This document shows, in pieces, positions 41,621-50,710 of a stretch of 64,000 bases of DNA (positions within the stretch are counted from its first letter, which is position 1; every line of letters begins with the position of its first letter). The position numbers and the translations under genes were made by a program. Location: NCBI GenBank assembly GCA_039934035.1, contig JBDTMZ010000142.1, forward strand, positions 1-64,000. Reading direction: 5' to 3'. The notes under the pieces are model-generated. The model did not search any database. It was not told the origin of the DNA and saw only the letters and a list, made by a program, of their open reading frames with translations. This DNA comes from Solibacter sp039934035 (GTDB lineage: Bacteria; Acidobacteriota; Terriglobia; Bryobacterales; Bryobacteraceae).

Positions 41621-41998
41621 GCGTTCATTCCTTTCGACTGCGGGCGTCCGGCCGCGCCTTGCTTGCAGTGTAGCGCGGCACAATGGAACATCCCTACGGA
41701 CTGAGGTCGCCGTCTGCCCTGACGCCCAACGGGCAACGCGATGCCATCGCCTTTCGCCGCATAGAAGGCCGCATCGCCACCACCCCGTAGTTCTATGGTG
41801 GCGATGAAAGGGGTCATGTCCCGTCGGACCACACCAGCGTAATTGCCGTCCCTGCCGGGGACCTGTTGACCCCTCCGCGACGGCGGGCAATGCGCGGCCG
41901 GGGACTCGTGATTCCTTACCCGGGCAGAGTAGAACTGGACCAGCATCCGCGAATTCGCTGACTGGCGGCTCCACCTGCTAGACTCAGGATTCCAGCAA
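41621..41998. other. divergent intergenic region, M64 peptidase / pta
   Basis: About 380 bp. TGCTAGACT (41976-41984), an extended -10, ends 14 nt before the pta ATG, giving a leader of about 8 nt with no Shine-Dalgarno sequence. No gene is supported in the rest. Confidence 0.45.
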
Positions 41999-42994
41999 AT
42001 GGCAGCTATTCCTGAATCGGCAAAGCTTTTCATGTCCGGGCTCGTTGAACGCGCCCGCAAACTGAAAAAAACCATTGCGTTCCCTGAAGGCACCGATCCG
42101 CGCGTGTTGGAGGCGGCAGCGCGCCTGGCACGCGATGGCGTTTTGAAACCGGTGCTCATCGGCCCCAAACCGGCCAATGCGCCGCCCGGAGTGGAGTTCG
42201 TCGACCCCGCCGATTCCCCCCTGGTCACGAAGTACGCCGCTCTGTATCAGGAGCGCCGCCGCTCCAAGGGCGTTACCCATATGGAAGCCACCGCCACGGC
42301 GAGGAAGCCTCTCTATTTCGCCGCGCTGATGGTGGGCGCGGGGGATGCCCATGGCAGCGTTGGCGGAGCCGTCAACAGCACCGCGGAAACAGTCCGTGCC
42401 GCCCTGCATTCGGTAGGCGTCCACCCCCGCGCGCGACTGGTGTCGAGCGTCTTCATCATGGCGCTGCAAGACGTGTCGCAGGGGCACCGTGGCCTGATGG
42501 CCTTTGCCGATTGCGCGGTGGTGATTGAACCTAACGCCATGCAGATGGCCGACATCGCCATGGCCACGGCGGAAAGCACGCGCGTCCTGATCGATGCGGA
42601 ACCCTCGGTCGCGCTGCTCAGCTTTTCCACACGGGGCAGCGGCAAAGGCCCCATGGTCGACAAGGTGGCGGAGGCGATGGAGATCCTCCGGGCGCGCGCC
42701 CCGGAACTGAACGCCGATGGCGAATTACAGGCGGACGCCGCGGTGGACCTCGCGGTGGGCAAGAGCAAGGCGCCGGGCTCACCGGTGGCCGGCCGCGCCA
42801 ACACCCTCATCTTCCCCAGCCTGGAAAGCGCCAACATCGGCTACAAACTGGTGGAGCGGCTGGGCGGAGCCATGGCCATCGGCCCGTTCCTGCAGGGGCT
42901 CGCCAAACCGGCTAACGATCTTTCGCGAGGCTGCTCGGCGGAAGATATTTACAATGTGGCGGTCGTCACGGCGCTGCAATCGGAGACGGATTAG
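41999..42994 (+). CDS. pta: phosphate acetyltransferase
   Basis: Protein of 331 residues, the length of the short single-domain form. It interconverts acetyl-CoA plus phosphate and acetyl phosphate. Seen are KKTIAFPEGTDPRVLEAAAR, VGAGDAHGSVGGAVNSTAET, VSSVFIMAL, VIEPNAMQMADIA, LLSFSTRGSGKGP and the terminal LSRGCSAEDIYNVAVVTALQ. It lies 15 bp upstream of an AcuC-like deacetylase gene in the same direction, which suggests a link between acetyl phosphate and protein deacetylation. No acetate kinase gene is in the window. Confidence 0.92.
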   Translation: MAAIPESAKLFMSGLVERARKLKKTIAFPEGTDPRVLEAAARLARDGVLKPVLIGPKPANAPPGVEFVDPADSPLVTKYAALYQERRRSKGVTHMEATATARKPLYFAALMVGAGDAHGSVGGAVNSTAETVRAALHSVGVHPRARLVSSVFIMALQDVSQGHRGLMAFADCAVVIEPNAMQMADIAMATAESTRVLIDAEPSVALLSFSTRGSGKGPMVDKVAEAMEILRARAPELNADGELQADAAVDLAVGKSKAPGSPVAGRANTLIFPSLESANIGYKLVERLGGAMAIGPFLQGLAKPANDLSRGCSAEDIYNVAVVTALQSETD

Positions 42995-43009
42995 GAAAGC
43001 GTCGAGGCC

Positions 43010-43954
43010 ATGTTGCCTTTTCGTCTGGTTTACCACGAGCTCTACGATTTGCATCTGGGAGATCACGTCTTTCCCGCCAAAAAATATCGCTGGCTGAAAG
43101 ACCGCATGCTGCGTACACGCTTCGCGGAACCGGAAGATTTCGTGCAGCCCGAGCCGGCAACAGACGCCGACGTCCGCCTGGTGCACGACCCCGAGTACGT
43201 GGCGAAGCTGCGCACCGGCACCCTCAGCTACCAGGACATTTTGCGCCTGGAAATCCCCTATTCGCGGCAGATGGTGGAAGCGTTCTGGCTGGCCGCCGGT
43301 GGTTCGATTCTGGCCGCGCGGCTGGCACTGGAAGACGGCATCGGCTTCAATATCGGCGGCGGCTTCCACCACGCGTTTCCGGGTCACGGCGAAGGCTTTT
43401 GCGCGATCAACGACATTGCCCTGGCGGTGCGCAAACTGCAGTCGGAAGGACACATCCAGCGTGCCATGGTGGTGGATGTGGACGTCCACCACGGCAATGG
43501 AACGGCGGCGGTGTTCGCGGACGACCCTGGCGTGTTCACACTCTCCATCCACCAGTTCAATAACTATCCCAGCGAGAAGCCGCTTTCCAGCCTTGACATC
43601 CACCTGGCGGACGGCACTGGTGATGCCGAGTATCTGCATCGTCTGGGTAATGGATTTCGCGCCGCGCTTGCCATGTTCCGCCCCGAGCTGCTGCTCTACG
43701 TGGCGGGCGCGGACCCTTACCTGGAAGATCAGTTGGGCGGCCTGTCGCTGACCATGGAAGGTCTGATGGAACGCGACCGCATGGTCATCCGCACGGCTTT
43801 GATGCAGGGGGTTCCGGTCGCCATCGTACTGGCAGGCGGATACGCCCAGAGCACCGAAGACACCATCACCATTCACCTGAATACCGCGACCATCGCCAGG
43901 GAACTTCTGGATAAAGCCAACGCCGCCGGCGGATGGCGCAAGCATCCGGAGTAG
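43010..43954 (+). CDS. histone deacetylase-like (AcuC family) protein
   Basis: Protein of 314 residues of the zinc-dependent arginase/deacetylase superfamily. The active-site set is present: GGGFHHAFPGHGEGFCAIND (the His pair), VVDVDVHHGNGTA (zinc Asp and His), GADPYLEDQLGGLSLT (zinc Asp) and a late LAGGYAQ. Bacterial members deacetylate proteins such as acetyl-CoA synthetase, or acetylpolyamines. It follows pta by 15 bp with GAGG before its ATG, so the two probably form an operon that links acetyl phosphate production with removal of acetyl groups. Confidence 0.9.
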   Translation: MLPFRLVYHELYDLHLGDHVFPAKKYRWLKDRMLRTRFAEPEDFVQPEPATDADVRLVHDPEYVAKLRTGTLSYQDILRLEIPYSRQMVEAFWLAAGGSILAARLALEDGIGFNIGGGFHHAFPGHGEGFCAINDIALAVRKLQSEGHIQRAMVVDVDVHHGNGTAAVFADDPGVFTLSIHQFNNYPSEKPLSSLDIHLADGTGDAEYLHRLGNGFRAALAMFRPELLLYVAGADPYLEDQLGGLSLTMEGLMERDRMVIRTALMQGVPVAIVLAGGYAQSTEDTITIHLNTATIARELLDKANAAGGWRKHPE

Positions 43955-44279
43955 GGGCGAAATTTTCGTTTGATTCCGGCCTTTTTCGGGGTTCTCCCGG
44001 CTTCCATTTCGCAAACACTGGGTTTTTTTGGGTCTTTTATTGCCCCCGCCTTCAACAAGTTACGATTTTGTGCCGTTTTCCTGGGAAAAATCCGCCAGTG
44101 CACGCCAGCTATCTTAAAGCCGAATGGAGAGAGTGTTCTTCAGCGTGGTGAGCTACCCAGCACAGGATAAGCCGGCGGCGACTGGCATAATTAACTTGGG
44201 GAGCGCGAGCGATGCCATCGCGCGCGATCTCCCCATCCGCGTCTGGCGCCAGCGTTTGCCATTCATTGAGAGGTGAAAG
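43955..44279. other. intergenic region, AT-rich middle
   Basis: About 325 bp. A T-rich stretch (43975-44080, with a run of seven T near 44026) may contain the end of the pta operon transcript, but I could not find a convincing stem before it. No gene is supported. Confidence 0.4.
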
Positions 44280-45002
44280 ATGAAGCGTTTTGTATTCGGA
44301 CTGCTCCTGGTCACCGCGTGTTTCGGACAGGGCAAAGGAAACGTTGTACAGACTGGCGTGGTGGATGCCCGGGGCGCCACATGGGTACCCCCGACAGCAA
44401 GATTCGCAAACCAGCCCTCGTCCCCCGTAGCCGGGTCGGTGTATGTCTTCACGGACGCGGCCGCGTTGGGAAGTTGCTCCGGCGGCGGCTCAGCACTCGC
44501 GACCTGCCGCTGGAGCGGCAGCGATTGGCAGGCGGTGGGCGGCGGTGGGAGCGGCGCGGGCAGCCAGGCTTCGATCTTCAGCGGAGGCGCGCTGGTGCAG
44601 CGGCAGGTGGAATGTGCGTCGGGAACGGTTCCGTACTCGGCGTTGACGGCGGCCGGCACCACCCAGGAGATCACCATTCAGACCGGGATTCCCGGCAACG
44701 TCCGGTGGGATCAGGTGCTGATCTCGGAAAGCACACAGTTTGCCGGCACACCGGCGCTTTCAGTATCCATGGGGCGGCCCGGAACCAACAACAACATCGA
44801 GATGAGCGGCGTTGCCATGCCGCTCAAGTCGTCGGGGGGAGACGCCAGTTACTGGTCGACGCGACCGATTCCGCCACAAGTCATTGGCACCTACTCCGTG
44901 GTTTTGAACTTCTCCGCCAACAGCAACCTGGGCAATGGCAGCGCGAGTAATTTCACGGCGGGAGCGGTGACGTGGGAGGTTTGCGGCTATGCGGCCCGCT
45001 AG
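44280..45002 (+). CDS. secreted protein of unknown function, tail-fibre-like style
   Basis: Protein of 240 residues with a signal peptide (MKRFVFGLLLVTACFGQ). It has low-complexity Gly/Ser/Ala linkers (VGGGGSGAGSQ), a short repeat-like element (LGSCSGGGSALATCRWSGSD, then WQAV) and a beta-rich C-terminal domain (about 110-240). The WSGSDWQAV style is common in phage tail and acidobacterial surface proteins. GAGAGGTGAAAG is a good ribosome-binding site. It overlaps the next gene by 14 nt, so they act together. No family was recognised. Confidence 0.6.
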   Translation: MKRFVFGLLLVTACFGQGKGNVVQTGVVDARGATWVPPTARFANQPSSPVAGSVYVFTDAAALGSCSGGGSALATCRWSGSDWQAVGGGGSGAGSQASIFSGGALVQRQVECASGTVPYSALTAAGTTQEITIQTGIPGNVRWDQVLISESTQFAGTPALSVSMGRPGTNNNIEMSGVAMPLKSSGGDASYWSTRPIPPQVIGTYSVVLNFSANSNLGNGSASNFTAGAVTWEVCGYAAR

Positions 45003-47325
45003 CGCGCTTCTCCTGTGCGCCACTGCCGTCTTGATGGCGCAACAGCCAATCGCCGTGGGTCCGGACCGGAGCGCCAATGCGGGCCCGGGCATCGCCAAGT
45101 TTTTCGACTGGTACAACGGCACGGCGAGCGGGTGCTCTGGCGACAGCACGCATCTGTGCGTGGGCCACACCCTGAACGGCGACTCGTATTATTGGACCGC
45201 GTGGATGCCCAATGCGAGCGGCCTGCCGGTGACCAATGGGCTTCCCATAGTCGGCACCATTAACGATTTCTCCGCGCCATGCACCGGCGGCAATCTGGCG
45301 ATCCTGCAACTGGATGCTTTCAATTGGTCCAACCCCAACGCCTCCCGCTCTACGGTTGTGAACTGCATGACCTCATTCGGCACCAGTTTGGGAGCGTTGG
45401 ACTCGCCGCCCGGGTGGAAGAGCCACCTGACGGGTTCGTCTCCTCCGGATGACGGACTGACCGTCGGCGGCTGGAAGAGCCGCGCCCCGTTTTCGAAGGG
45501 GGGCATTCTGTATCTTCCGGTGGAGCGGCAGGTCGGCAGCGGCGCGCCGTCGGCGCACGCGGCCACCTACATCATGTCGCCCGATTCCGGAAAGCACTGG
45601 TGCAATCCCTATACGTATTTCACCCATGCAGGCGCACCCGGGTGCGACAGTTCAAACTGGAAAGCGGACGGCGACGCCCCGCTATGCGCTGCGCCGACCT
45701 CCACTTCCTCCTGCACCGACCCCGGATTTCTGGACAGCGCCCACAGTTCGATGATGTGGAAGAACTTCACGGCCGAGACGTTTGTGTGGGTCAACTACGG
45801 CAACCAGGACGGGAAACCCTACCCGGCCGGCATCGACGATGGCTGCGATCCAGCCGAATATACCTGCTTCATGTACATGTCGGCGTCCGGGAAGTTGGCG
45901 CGGGTCCCCAACTCGAGCAGCATTCTAGACATCTCCGCGTGGCAATACTACACGTGTCCGGCTATGACGATGAGTTACCGGTGCGGCGGGACGGATCCAG
46001 CGAGTTGGACGTCCGACCTGGCCAACGCGACACCTGTCATGTACCAGACGTTTAGCGGGGGGCCGTACAACGGCGTGGGTGGGTTCTCGAATCCGTATGT
46101 CATGACTTATTTGAAAGAGTTCAAAAGCTACATCAGTTTCGGTCAGGGGACCGACGTGCTTTGGGCTCCGAGAATTCAAGGCCCGTGGACGGTCGTGTAC
46201 CGCTACATGGGGGGAAGCATCGGGGTGGGGAACTTCCTCGCCGCGTCGCCTGCGGTTGGGTACAACGTGATCAGGACGAACCCGCCGCACGTACAACTGA
46301 CTGCCAACTCGAATTCATACCTCGGCGGCGCCGGATCGCCGAGATTCGCTCTGTTCGACCTGGTTTTGGGCAGGCAGCAGTCCGGCGAAGCGTTTCAGGT
46401 GACGCACACCGCCACCAACGCTCTGGGCGCCGGTTACCAGTTCACCGGCGGCAATATTGCCGGGTCTTTCCCGCGCAAGGGCTTGGTGTGGTCCTTCGAC
46501 TTTTCGGATCTGGTGGGTCTCGCCGGGGGCGAAAACTGGCCCTATTTCCTCGACCGCGCCAACTACTCGGTGGTCTTGAGCCCGTGCTCCGGGGGAGACT
46601 ACTTTGCGCCCGTCCTCTGCGGAACGATGAACCCCGGACGCGGTATTGCCCTCGACAGTGCCGGCTTCTCCACCACCAACTACGAGTATGATGCCCATCT
46701 CAACACGTTCCGGACGGATTCCAACGGGTTCACCACGCTGGCCGGCGCGCCCGCGGCGATGTTGGCCAACGGGTCCTATTCGGTAGTCGGTGTGTACCGG
46801 TATAACAGCCCCACGCCGTTTCATAAGAACGCCGGCATCTGGGCCGCGGGAACGGGCGGCGCAGGGGATAACGCCGCCGTTTCATTCGCCCAGGCCGATG
46901 GCCGCATCGTAATGGGTTGGAACGGCAACAGCAATCCCCGTTATCAGTACTCCACCAACTTCACGATGACGGCCGGCAACTGGTATTTCGTGGCGGCCAC
47001 GGTCAAGGCGCAAACGGGTTGCGGTTCCAACTGCACGCCAACCGTCAGCATCTGGGTAGGCGGTGCAACTGCCCCCGGAGCGCTGCAGGACGTCAACGCG
47101 GGAATCGCATACACGGCGGCCAACAGCCCGACCACCAAGACGCCGGCGGTCACTGCCGGCCCGTTCGTCCTGGGCACTACCCCGACCTATCGCGGCCAGA
47201 GCACCTCGGGCATGAGCTTTGCTTCCCTCATGGTCTACGATCGGGCACTCACCAATACGGAAGTGCAGTTCATGTACCGGAGCATGCGGCCGAAGATGGC
47301 CGCAAAGAGCGTGACATTGCAGTAA
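44989..47325 (+). CDS. large secreted protein with C-terminal LamG-like domain
   Basis: Protein of 778 residues with a signal peptide (PASALLLCATAVLMAQ). Residues to about 520 are Trp- and Cys-rich and include GILYLPVERQVGSGAPSAHA, SSMMWKNFTAETFVWVNYGN and GPWTVVYRYMGG, which suggests a five-bladed glycosidase-like or lectin-like propeller, without catalytic residues I can name. The last 220 residues look like a LamG/concanavalin domain (YSVVGVYRYNSPTPFHKNAG, GNWYFVAATVKAQTG, and the ending SFASLMVYDRALTNTEVQFM). It is coupled by overlap to the preceding secreted protein. Possible role: carbohydrate binding at the cell surface. Confidence 0.65.
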   Translation: MRPASALLLCATAVLMAQQPIAVGPDRSANAGPGIAKFFDWYNGTASGCSGDSTHLCVGHTLNGDSYYWTAWMPNASGLPVTNGLPIVGTINDFSAPCTGGNLAILQLDAFNWSNPNASRSTVVNCMTSFGTSLGALDSPPGWKSHLTGSSPPDDGLTVGGWKSRAPFSKGGILYLPVERQVGSGAPSAHAATYIMSPDSGKHWCNPYTYFTHAGAPGCDSSNWKADGDAPLCAAPTSTSSCTDPGFLDSAHSSMMWKNFTAETFVWVNYGNQDGKPYPAGIDDGCDPAEYTCFMYMSASGKLARVPNSSSILDISAWQYYTCPAMTMSYRCGGTDPASWTSDLANATPVMYQTFSGGPYNGVGGFSNPYVMTYLKEFKSYISFGQGTDVLWAPRIQGPWTVVYRYMGGSIGVGNFLAASPAVGYNVIRTNPPHVQLTANSNSYLGGAGSPRFALFDLVLGRQQSGEAFQVTHTATNALGAGYQFTGGNIAGSFPRKGLVWSFDFSDLVGLAGGENWPYFLDRANYSVVLSPCSGGDYFAPVLCGTMNPGRGIALDSAGFSTTNYEYDAHLNTFRTDSNGFTTLAGAPAAMLANGSYSVVGVYRYNSPTPFHKNAGIWAAGTGGAGDNAAVSFAQADGRIVMGWNGNSNPRYQYSTNFTMTAGNWYFVAATVKAQTGCGSNCTPTVSIWVGGATAPGALQDVNAGIAYTAANSPTTKTPAVTAGPFVLGTTPTYRGQSTSGMSFASLMVYDRALTNTEVQFMYRSMRPKMAAKSVTLQ

Positions 47326-47400
47326 GTCAGGGGCGCCGCAGTGGCTGCGGCGCTTTTGTTTGCGTGTTTCACCATGGATGGTAAGCTGTAGGAACTTATC

Positions 47401-48792
47401 GTGCTCAAGCCTATGCCAGGAAGATCGGTGGTCTTCCTCCTTTTCCTGATCAGCCGTCTTGCGCTGGTCACCGCCCATCAGCTCGGAAGTACCCTGGCGA
47501 CGGTCAATGTCCGCTATGCAGCCGAGGCGCAACGGGCAGCCAGGCAGGGCGTTTCCTTTTATCGACTGCACGAAGAAGCCCGGCGCCTCGAAGATCCCCA
47601 ATCGGTTCCCGAAGAACGCGTCATTGAATACCCGCCCCTGGCGATTCTCTGGATGAAATCCACCGCGTCTTTTCTGGGTCCCGCGCCGCCTTCCGGTCCG
47701 CTGCCGCCGGATTACATCAAGTCCGCAAGCTTCGCGAATCAGGCCGCCATGTTCCTGGTGGATGTGTGCGGCTTTGCCATACTGTTGCTCGCCGGCGCAG
47801 GCGCGGCCCAACTCGGCGTTTACACTCTCGGCGGGTTGCTGCTCTTCCCCATCCTCTACGACCGGATGGACCTGCTACTCGGGGTCCTCCTGCTCGCCGC
47901 GATCCTCCTGCTGCTGCGCGTACGGTCCCCCTGGCCCGCCTTCGCAGTGCTCGCTGTGGCGATCAATTTCAAGATGACCCCGTTGGTGCTCGTGCCGCTA
48001 TTCCTGCTGGGCACGCTGCCGGCGGGCGCGCTGGCTGGTCCGGTGACCTTCCGCACGTGGCGCTTGATCCTGCGCAACGCCCTGGTGCTGGGACTGATCG
48101 GCGTCGCGCTCTTTCTCCCCTTTTTCCTTCACGATGGTAAAGACACGCTCGGCTTCCTGAGTTACCATGCCAAACGCGGACTCGAAATCGCGTCGGTGTG
48201 GAACACGGTGCCGATCGCCCTGGGTGCGGCGGTGCGCTGGCCAGTGAGCGCCAGCCTGCGTTTCGGCGCGGTGGAAATTAATTGTCCCTGGACTGGAGCG
48301 CTGCGCAAATTGGCTTCGTTTTTCACAGCCGCCGTAATCCCTGCCCTGGCGATCGCGCTGTGGATGCTGTTGCGCCACCGGGTCAGTTCCCCGGGCAACC
48401 CGAAACTCACCATGGCACAGGCCAACCCGATCTTTTTCACTCGATGCGCCGGTCTCTGCCTGCTTACTGCCACCGTTTTCGCGCCCGTGTTCTCCCCCCA
48501 GTACCTTCTCTGGCTGGTGCCTGTTGCACCCTTGTGGGAGGGGAAATCCCGATGGTGGGCGTGGGCGGCCTTCCTCACCATCTGCGGACTCACCACGGTG
48601 CACTATCCGTTCTTCACCGGCAAAGTACTGGGAGCGCTCTCCGTGGAGGATGCGATGCCCCTTTGGGGCCGCCTGCTCTGGCCGGCGCCCCTCATCCTGC
48701 GCAACCTCGCGCTGGTCGTATTTACGGCCTGGTTCTGGGTGGATACCCGGAGCAGTACCAGCGGTCACCACCCGCCGGTCCGTACGATTTGA
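47401..48792 (+). CDS. GT87/GT-C-like multi-spanning glycosyltransferase
   Basis: Integral membrane protein of 463 residues with about ten to twelve hydrophobic helices. The first periplasmic loop carries RVIEYPPLAILWMKS, resembling the EYPP motif of DUF2029/GT87 mannosyltransferases, preceded by acidic residues. The GVLLLAAILLLLRVRSPWPA and INFKMTPLVLVPLFLL helices follow. Such enzymes use polyprenyl-phosphate-linked sugars on the periplasmic face. It starts at a GTG with AGGAA upstream. It heads a set of similar proteins that also includes two polyprenol-phosphate mannose synthase-like genes. Specificity is unknown. Confidence 0.7.
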   Translation: MLKPMPGRSVVFLLFLISRLALVTAHQLGSTLATVNVRYAAEAQRAARQGVSFYRLHEEARRLEDPQSVPEERVIEYPPLAILWMKSTASFLGPAPPSGPLPPDYIKSASFANQAAMFLVDVCGFAILLLAGAGAAQLGVYTLGGLLLFPILYDRMDLLLGVLLLAAILLLLRVRSPWPAFAVLAVAINFKMTPLVLVPLFLLGTLPAGALAGPVTFRTWRLILRNALVLGLIGVALFLPFFLHDGKDTLGFLSYHAKRGLEIASVWNTVPIALGAAVRWPVSASLRFGAVEINCPWTGALRKLASFFTAAVIPALAIALWMLLRHRVSSPGNPKLTMAQANPIFFTRCAGLCLLTATVFAPVFSPQYLLWLVPVAPLWEGKSRWWAWAAFLTICGLTTVHYPFFTGKVLGALSVEDAMPLWGRLLWPAPLILRNLALVVFTAWFWVDTRSSTSGHHPPVRTI

Positions 48793-48816
48793 GATTCGTT
48801 TTCATTGATGTACAAT
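48789..48816 (+). promoter_or_regulatory. sigma70-like promoter for the glycosylation cluster
   Basis: TTGAGA (48789-48794), 16 bp, TACAAT (48811-48816). Predicted transcription start is near 48823, giving a leader of 70-145 nt depending on the start codon chosen. It begins at the stop codon of the preceding membrane gene. Confidence 0.5.
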
Positions 48817-48893
48817 GGCTGTACGCTTGAAGGCCCGCCGGAATTCCGGTCGGAATTGCACGTGAAATTGATGCGAATGACGGCCGCCGGTTC

Positions 48894-49682
48894 GTGTCGA
48901 TCCTTTCGACTGGAACATCGCGTAGGCCGGGTGCGAAATTCGGAATTTCAGGCGATCACCGTCCGCGTATGCTGATTATCCCTACCTACAATGAACGCGC
49001 GAATGTAACATCGTTAGTGGCACGGATCCGCAAGGCCGTACCCGAAGAGCCGATTTTTTTCGTCGACGACAATTCGCCCGATGGCACAGCCGCAGCCATC
49101 CGCGAAATCCAAAAGACCGATCCCAGCGTTCACCTCATGGCGCGCCCTGGCAAGGGCGGATATGGCTCCGCCTGCCGCGATGCCATGCGTAAGATCCTCA
49201 ATGAAAATCTGGCGCCGCATGTGATTCAGTTCGATGCCGACCTGTCCCATCCGCCGGAATTATTGCCCCGCATGGTGGAAGCGCTGCGCACTTCTACCGT
49301 GGCCATCGGGTCGCGCTACGTGGAAGGAGGCGGCAGCGTGAACTGGGATTTTCGCCGGAAACTCCTCAGCTTTGGCGCCAACCTCTATGCCCGCACCCTG
49401 ACCGGCGTCCCCGTTCACGACATGACATCCGGCTTCGTAGGCTACCGGACCGACATTCTGCGCCGCATCGATCTAACCACCATCCGCTCTGAAGGGTACG
49501 CCTTCCTGATGGAGATGAAGTTCAATCTCTTCCGGCAGGGCGCCACCTTTCAGGAGTTCCCCATTGTGTTTGCGGAACGGGAAGCGGGAAAATCGAAGTT
49601 CAGCCGGAAGATCATGTTCGAGGGGGTCCGCTTTCCCGTGCGGGCGATGGCAGTCCGCCTGCATCTGAGCGGCGGCCGGTAA
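48894..49682 (+). CDS. polyprenol-phosphate mannose synthase-like GT2
   Basis: Protein of 262 residues (GTG start at 48894; the ATG at 48969 would give 237 and fits the usual short N-terminus). The GT2 motifs are LIIPTYNERANVTSLVARIR, FFVDDNSPDGTAAAIREI, the DXD-like VIQFDADLSHPPELLPRM, VAIGSRYVEGGGSVNWDFRR and GFVGYRTDILRRI. These match Dpm1-type enzymes that make polyprenyl-phosphate-mannose from GDP-mannose. It has no membrane helices at the C-terminus, so it is the short peripheral type. It lies 12 bp upstream of the GDP-mannose dehydratase gene, which uses the same donor. Confidence 0.85.
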   Translation: MSILSTGTSRRPGAKFGISGDHRPRMLIIPTYNERANVTSLVARIRKAVPEEPIFFVDDNSPDGTAAAIREIQKTDPSVHLMARPGKGGYGSACRDAMRKILNENLAPHVIQFDADLSHPPELLPRMVEALRTSTVAIGSRYVEGGGSVNWDFRRKLLSFGANLYARTLTGVPVHDMTSGFVGYRTDILRRIDLTTIRSEGYAFLMEMKFNLFRQGATFQEFPIVFAEREAGKSKFSRKIMFEGVRFPVRAMAVRLHLSGGR

Positions 49683-49694
49683 CAGTTGACCATC

Positions 49695-50681
49695 ATGAAA
49701 CGCAAAGCGCTGATTACGGGCATTACCGGGCAGGATGGATCTTACCTCGCTGAGTTACTCCTGAAAAAAGGATACGAAGTCCACGGCATCGTACGCCGCG
49801 TTGCCCTGGAAGACTACGAAAACCGACTGCAACGCCTGTCCGCCGTCCGGGACCAGGTGATCCTGCACGCCGGCTCGCTCGAAAGCTTCCCCAGCCTGCA
49901 TCAGATTGTTCGCCGCGTGCAACCGGATGAGTGTTATCACCTGGCGGCGCAGAGCTTCGTCAGTTACTCGTTCGACGACGAATTCTCGACGCTGAACAGT
50001 AATATCAGCGGCACGCACTTCATTCTGGCCGCGATCAAGGATGCCGCTCCCGAATGCCGCTTCTATTTTGCCGGCTCCAGCGAAATGTTCGGCAAGGTCA
50101 CGGAAATACCGCAGGTGGAAACCACCCGTTTTCATCCTCGCTCCGCCTACGGCATCAGTAAAGTTGCCGGCTTCGACCTCACCCGCAACTACCGCGAAGC
50201 CTATGGGCTGTTCACCTGCAACGGCATCCTATTCAATCACGAATCCGCGCGCCGCGGCCACGAGTTTGTGACACGCAAGATTTCTTCGGGCGCCGCAGCG
50301 ATCGCCGCCGGTAAGGGCAAGGAACTCCGCCTGGGCAATCTCGATGCCCGCCGCGACTGGGGACACGCACCGGATTACGTCGACGCGATGTGGCTCATGC
50401 TGCAGCAGGATCAGCCTGACGATTACGTCGTCTCCACCGGAAAGACCCACTCGGTCCGCGATTTCTGCGAGGCGGCCTTCCACATTGTCGGTCTCGACTA
50501 TCGGAATCATGTGGTGACCGATCCGAATTTCTATCGACCAGCCGAAGTCGATCTCCTGATTGGAGACGCTTCGAAAGCACAGGCGAAACTTGGCTGGACT
50601 TCATGCACCAGTTTCGAAGAACTTGTGCGCATCATGGTGGAGGCGGATTGCCGGGCTCTGGGTTACCAACCGAAGGGCTGA
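49695..50681 (+). CDS. gmd: GDP-mannose 4,6-dehydratase
   Basis: Protein of 328 residues of the extended SDR family. It converts GDP-mannose to GDP-4-keto-6-deoxymannose, the precursor of GDP-rhamnose, GDP-fucose and related sugars. Seen are the Rossmann motif ALITGITGQDGSYLAELLL, VHGIVRR, PDECYHLAAQSFVSYSFDD, the catalytic FAGSSEMFG and YGISKVAG, GILFNHESARRGHEFVTRKI and LDARRDWGHAPDYVDAMW, all typical of Gmd. Start at the ATG at 49695; an in-frame TTG at 49686 is less likely. It follows the mannose synthase-like gene by 12 bp. The reductase that would finish the sugar is not in the window. Confidence 0.93.
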   Translation: MKRKALITGITGQDGSYLAELLLKKGYEVHGIVRRVALEDYENRLQRLSAVRDQVILHAGSLESFPSLHQIVRRVQPDECYHLAAQSFVSYSFDDEFSTLNSNISGTHFILAAIKDAAPECRFYFAGSSEMFGKVTEIPQVETTRFHPRSAYGISKVAGFDLTRNYREAYGLFTCNGILFNHESARRGHEFVTRKISSGAAAIAAGKGKELRLGNLDARRDWGHAPDYVDAMWLMLQQDQPDDYVVSTGKTHSVRDFCEAAFHIVGLDYRNHVVTDPNFYRPAEVDLLIGDASKAQAKLGWTSCTSFEELVRIMVEADCRALGYQPKG

Positions 50682-50710
50682 TTCCCGGGAAGCCGGGCAC
50701 TGCCAGGGAA

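Noticed and set aside
42779..44014. 411-residue minus-strand ORF opposite pta and the deacetylase
   Set aside because: Antisense to two strongly supported genes; no recognisable motif.
43975..44080. T-rich stretch as an intrinsic terminator after the deacetylase gene
   Set aside because: A run of T is present but no stem of adequate length directly precedes it.
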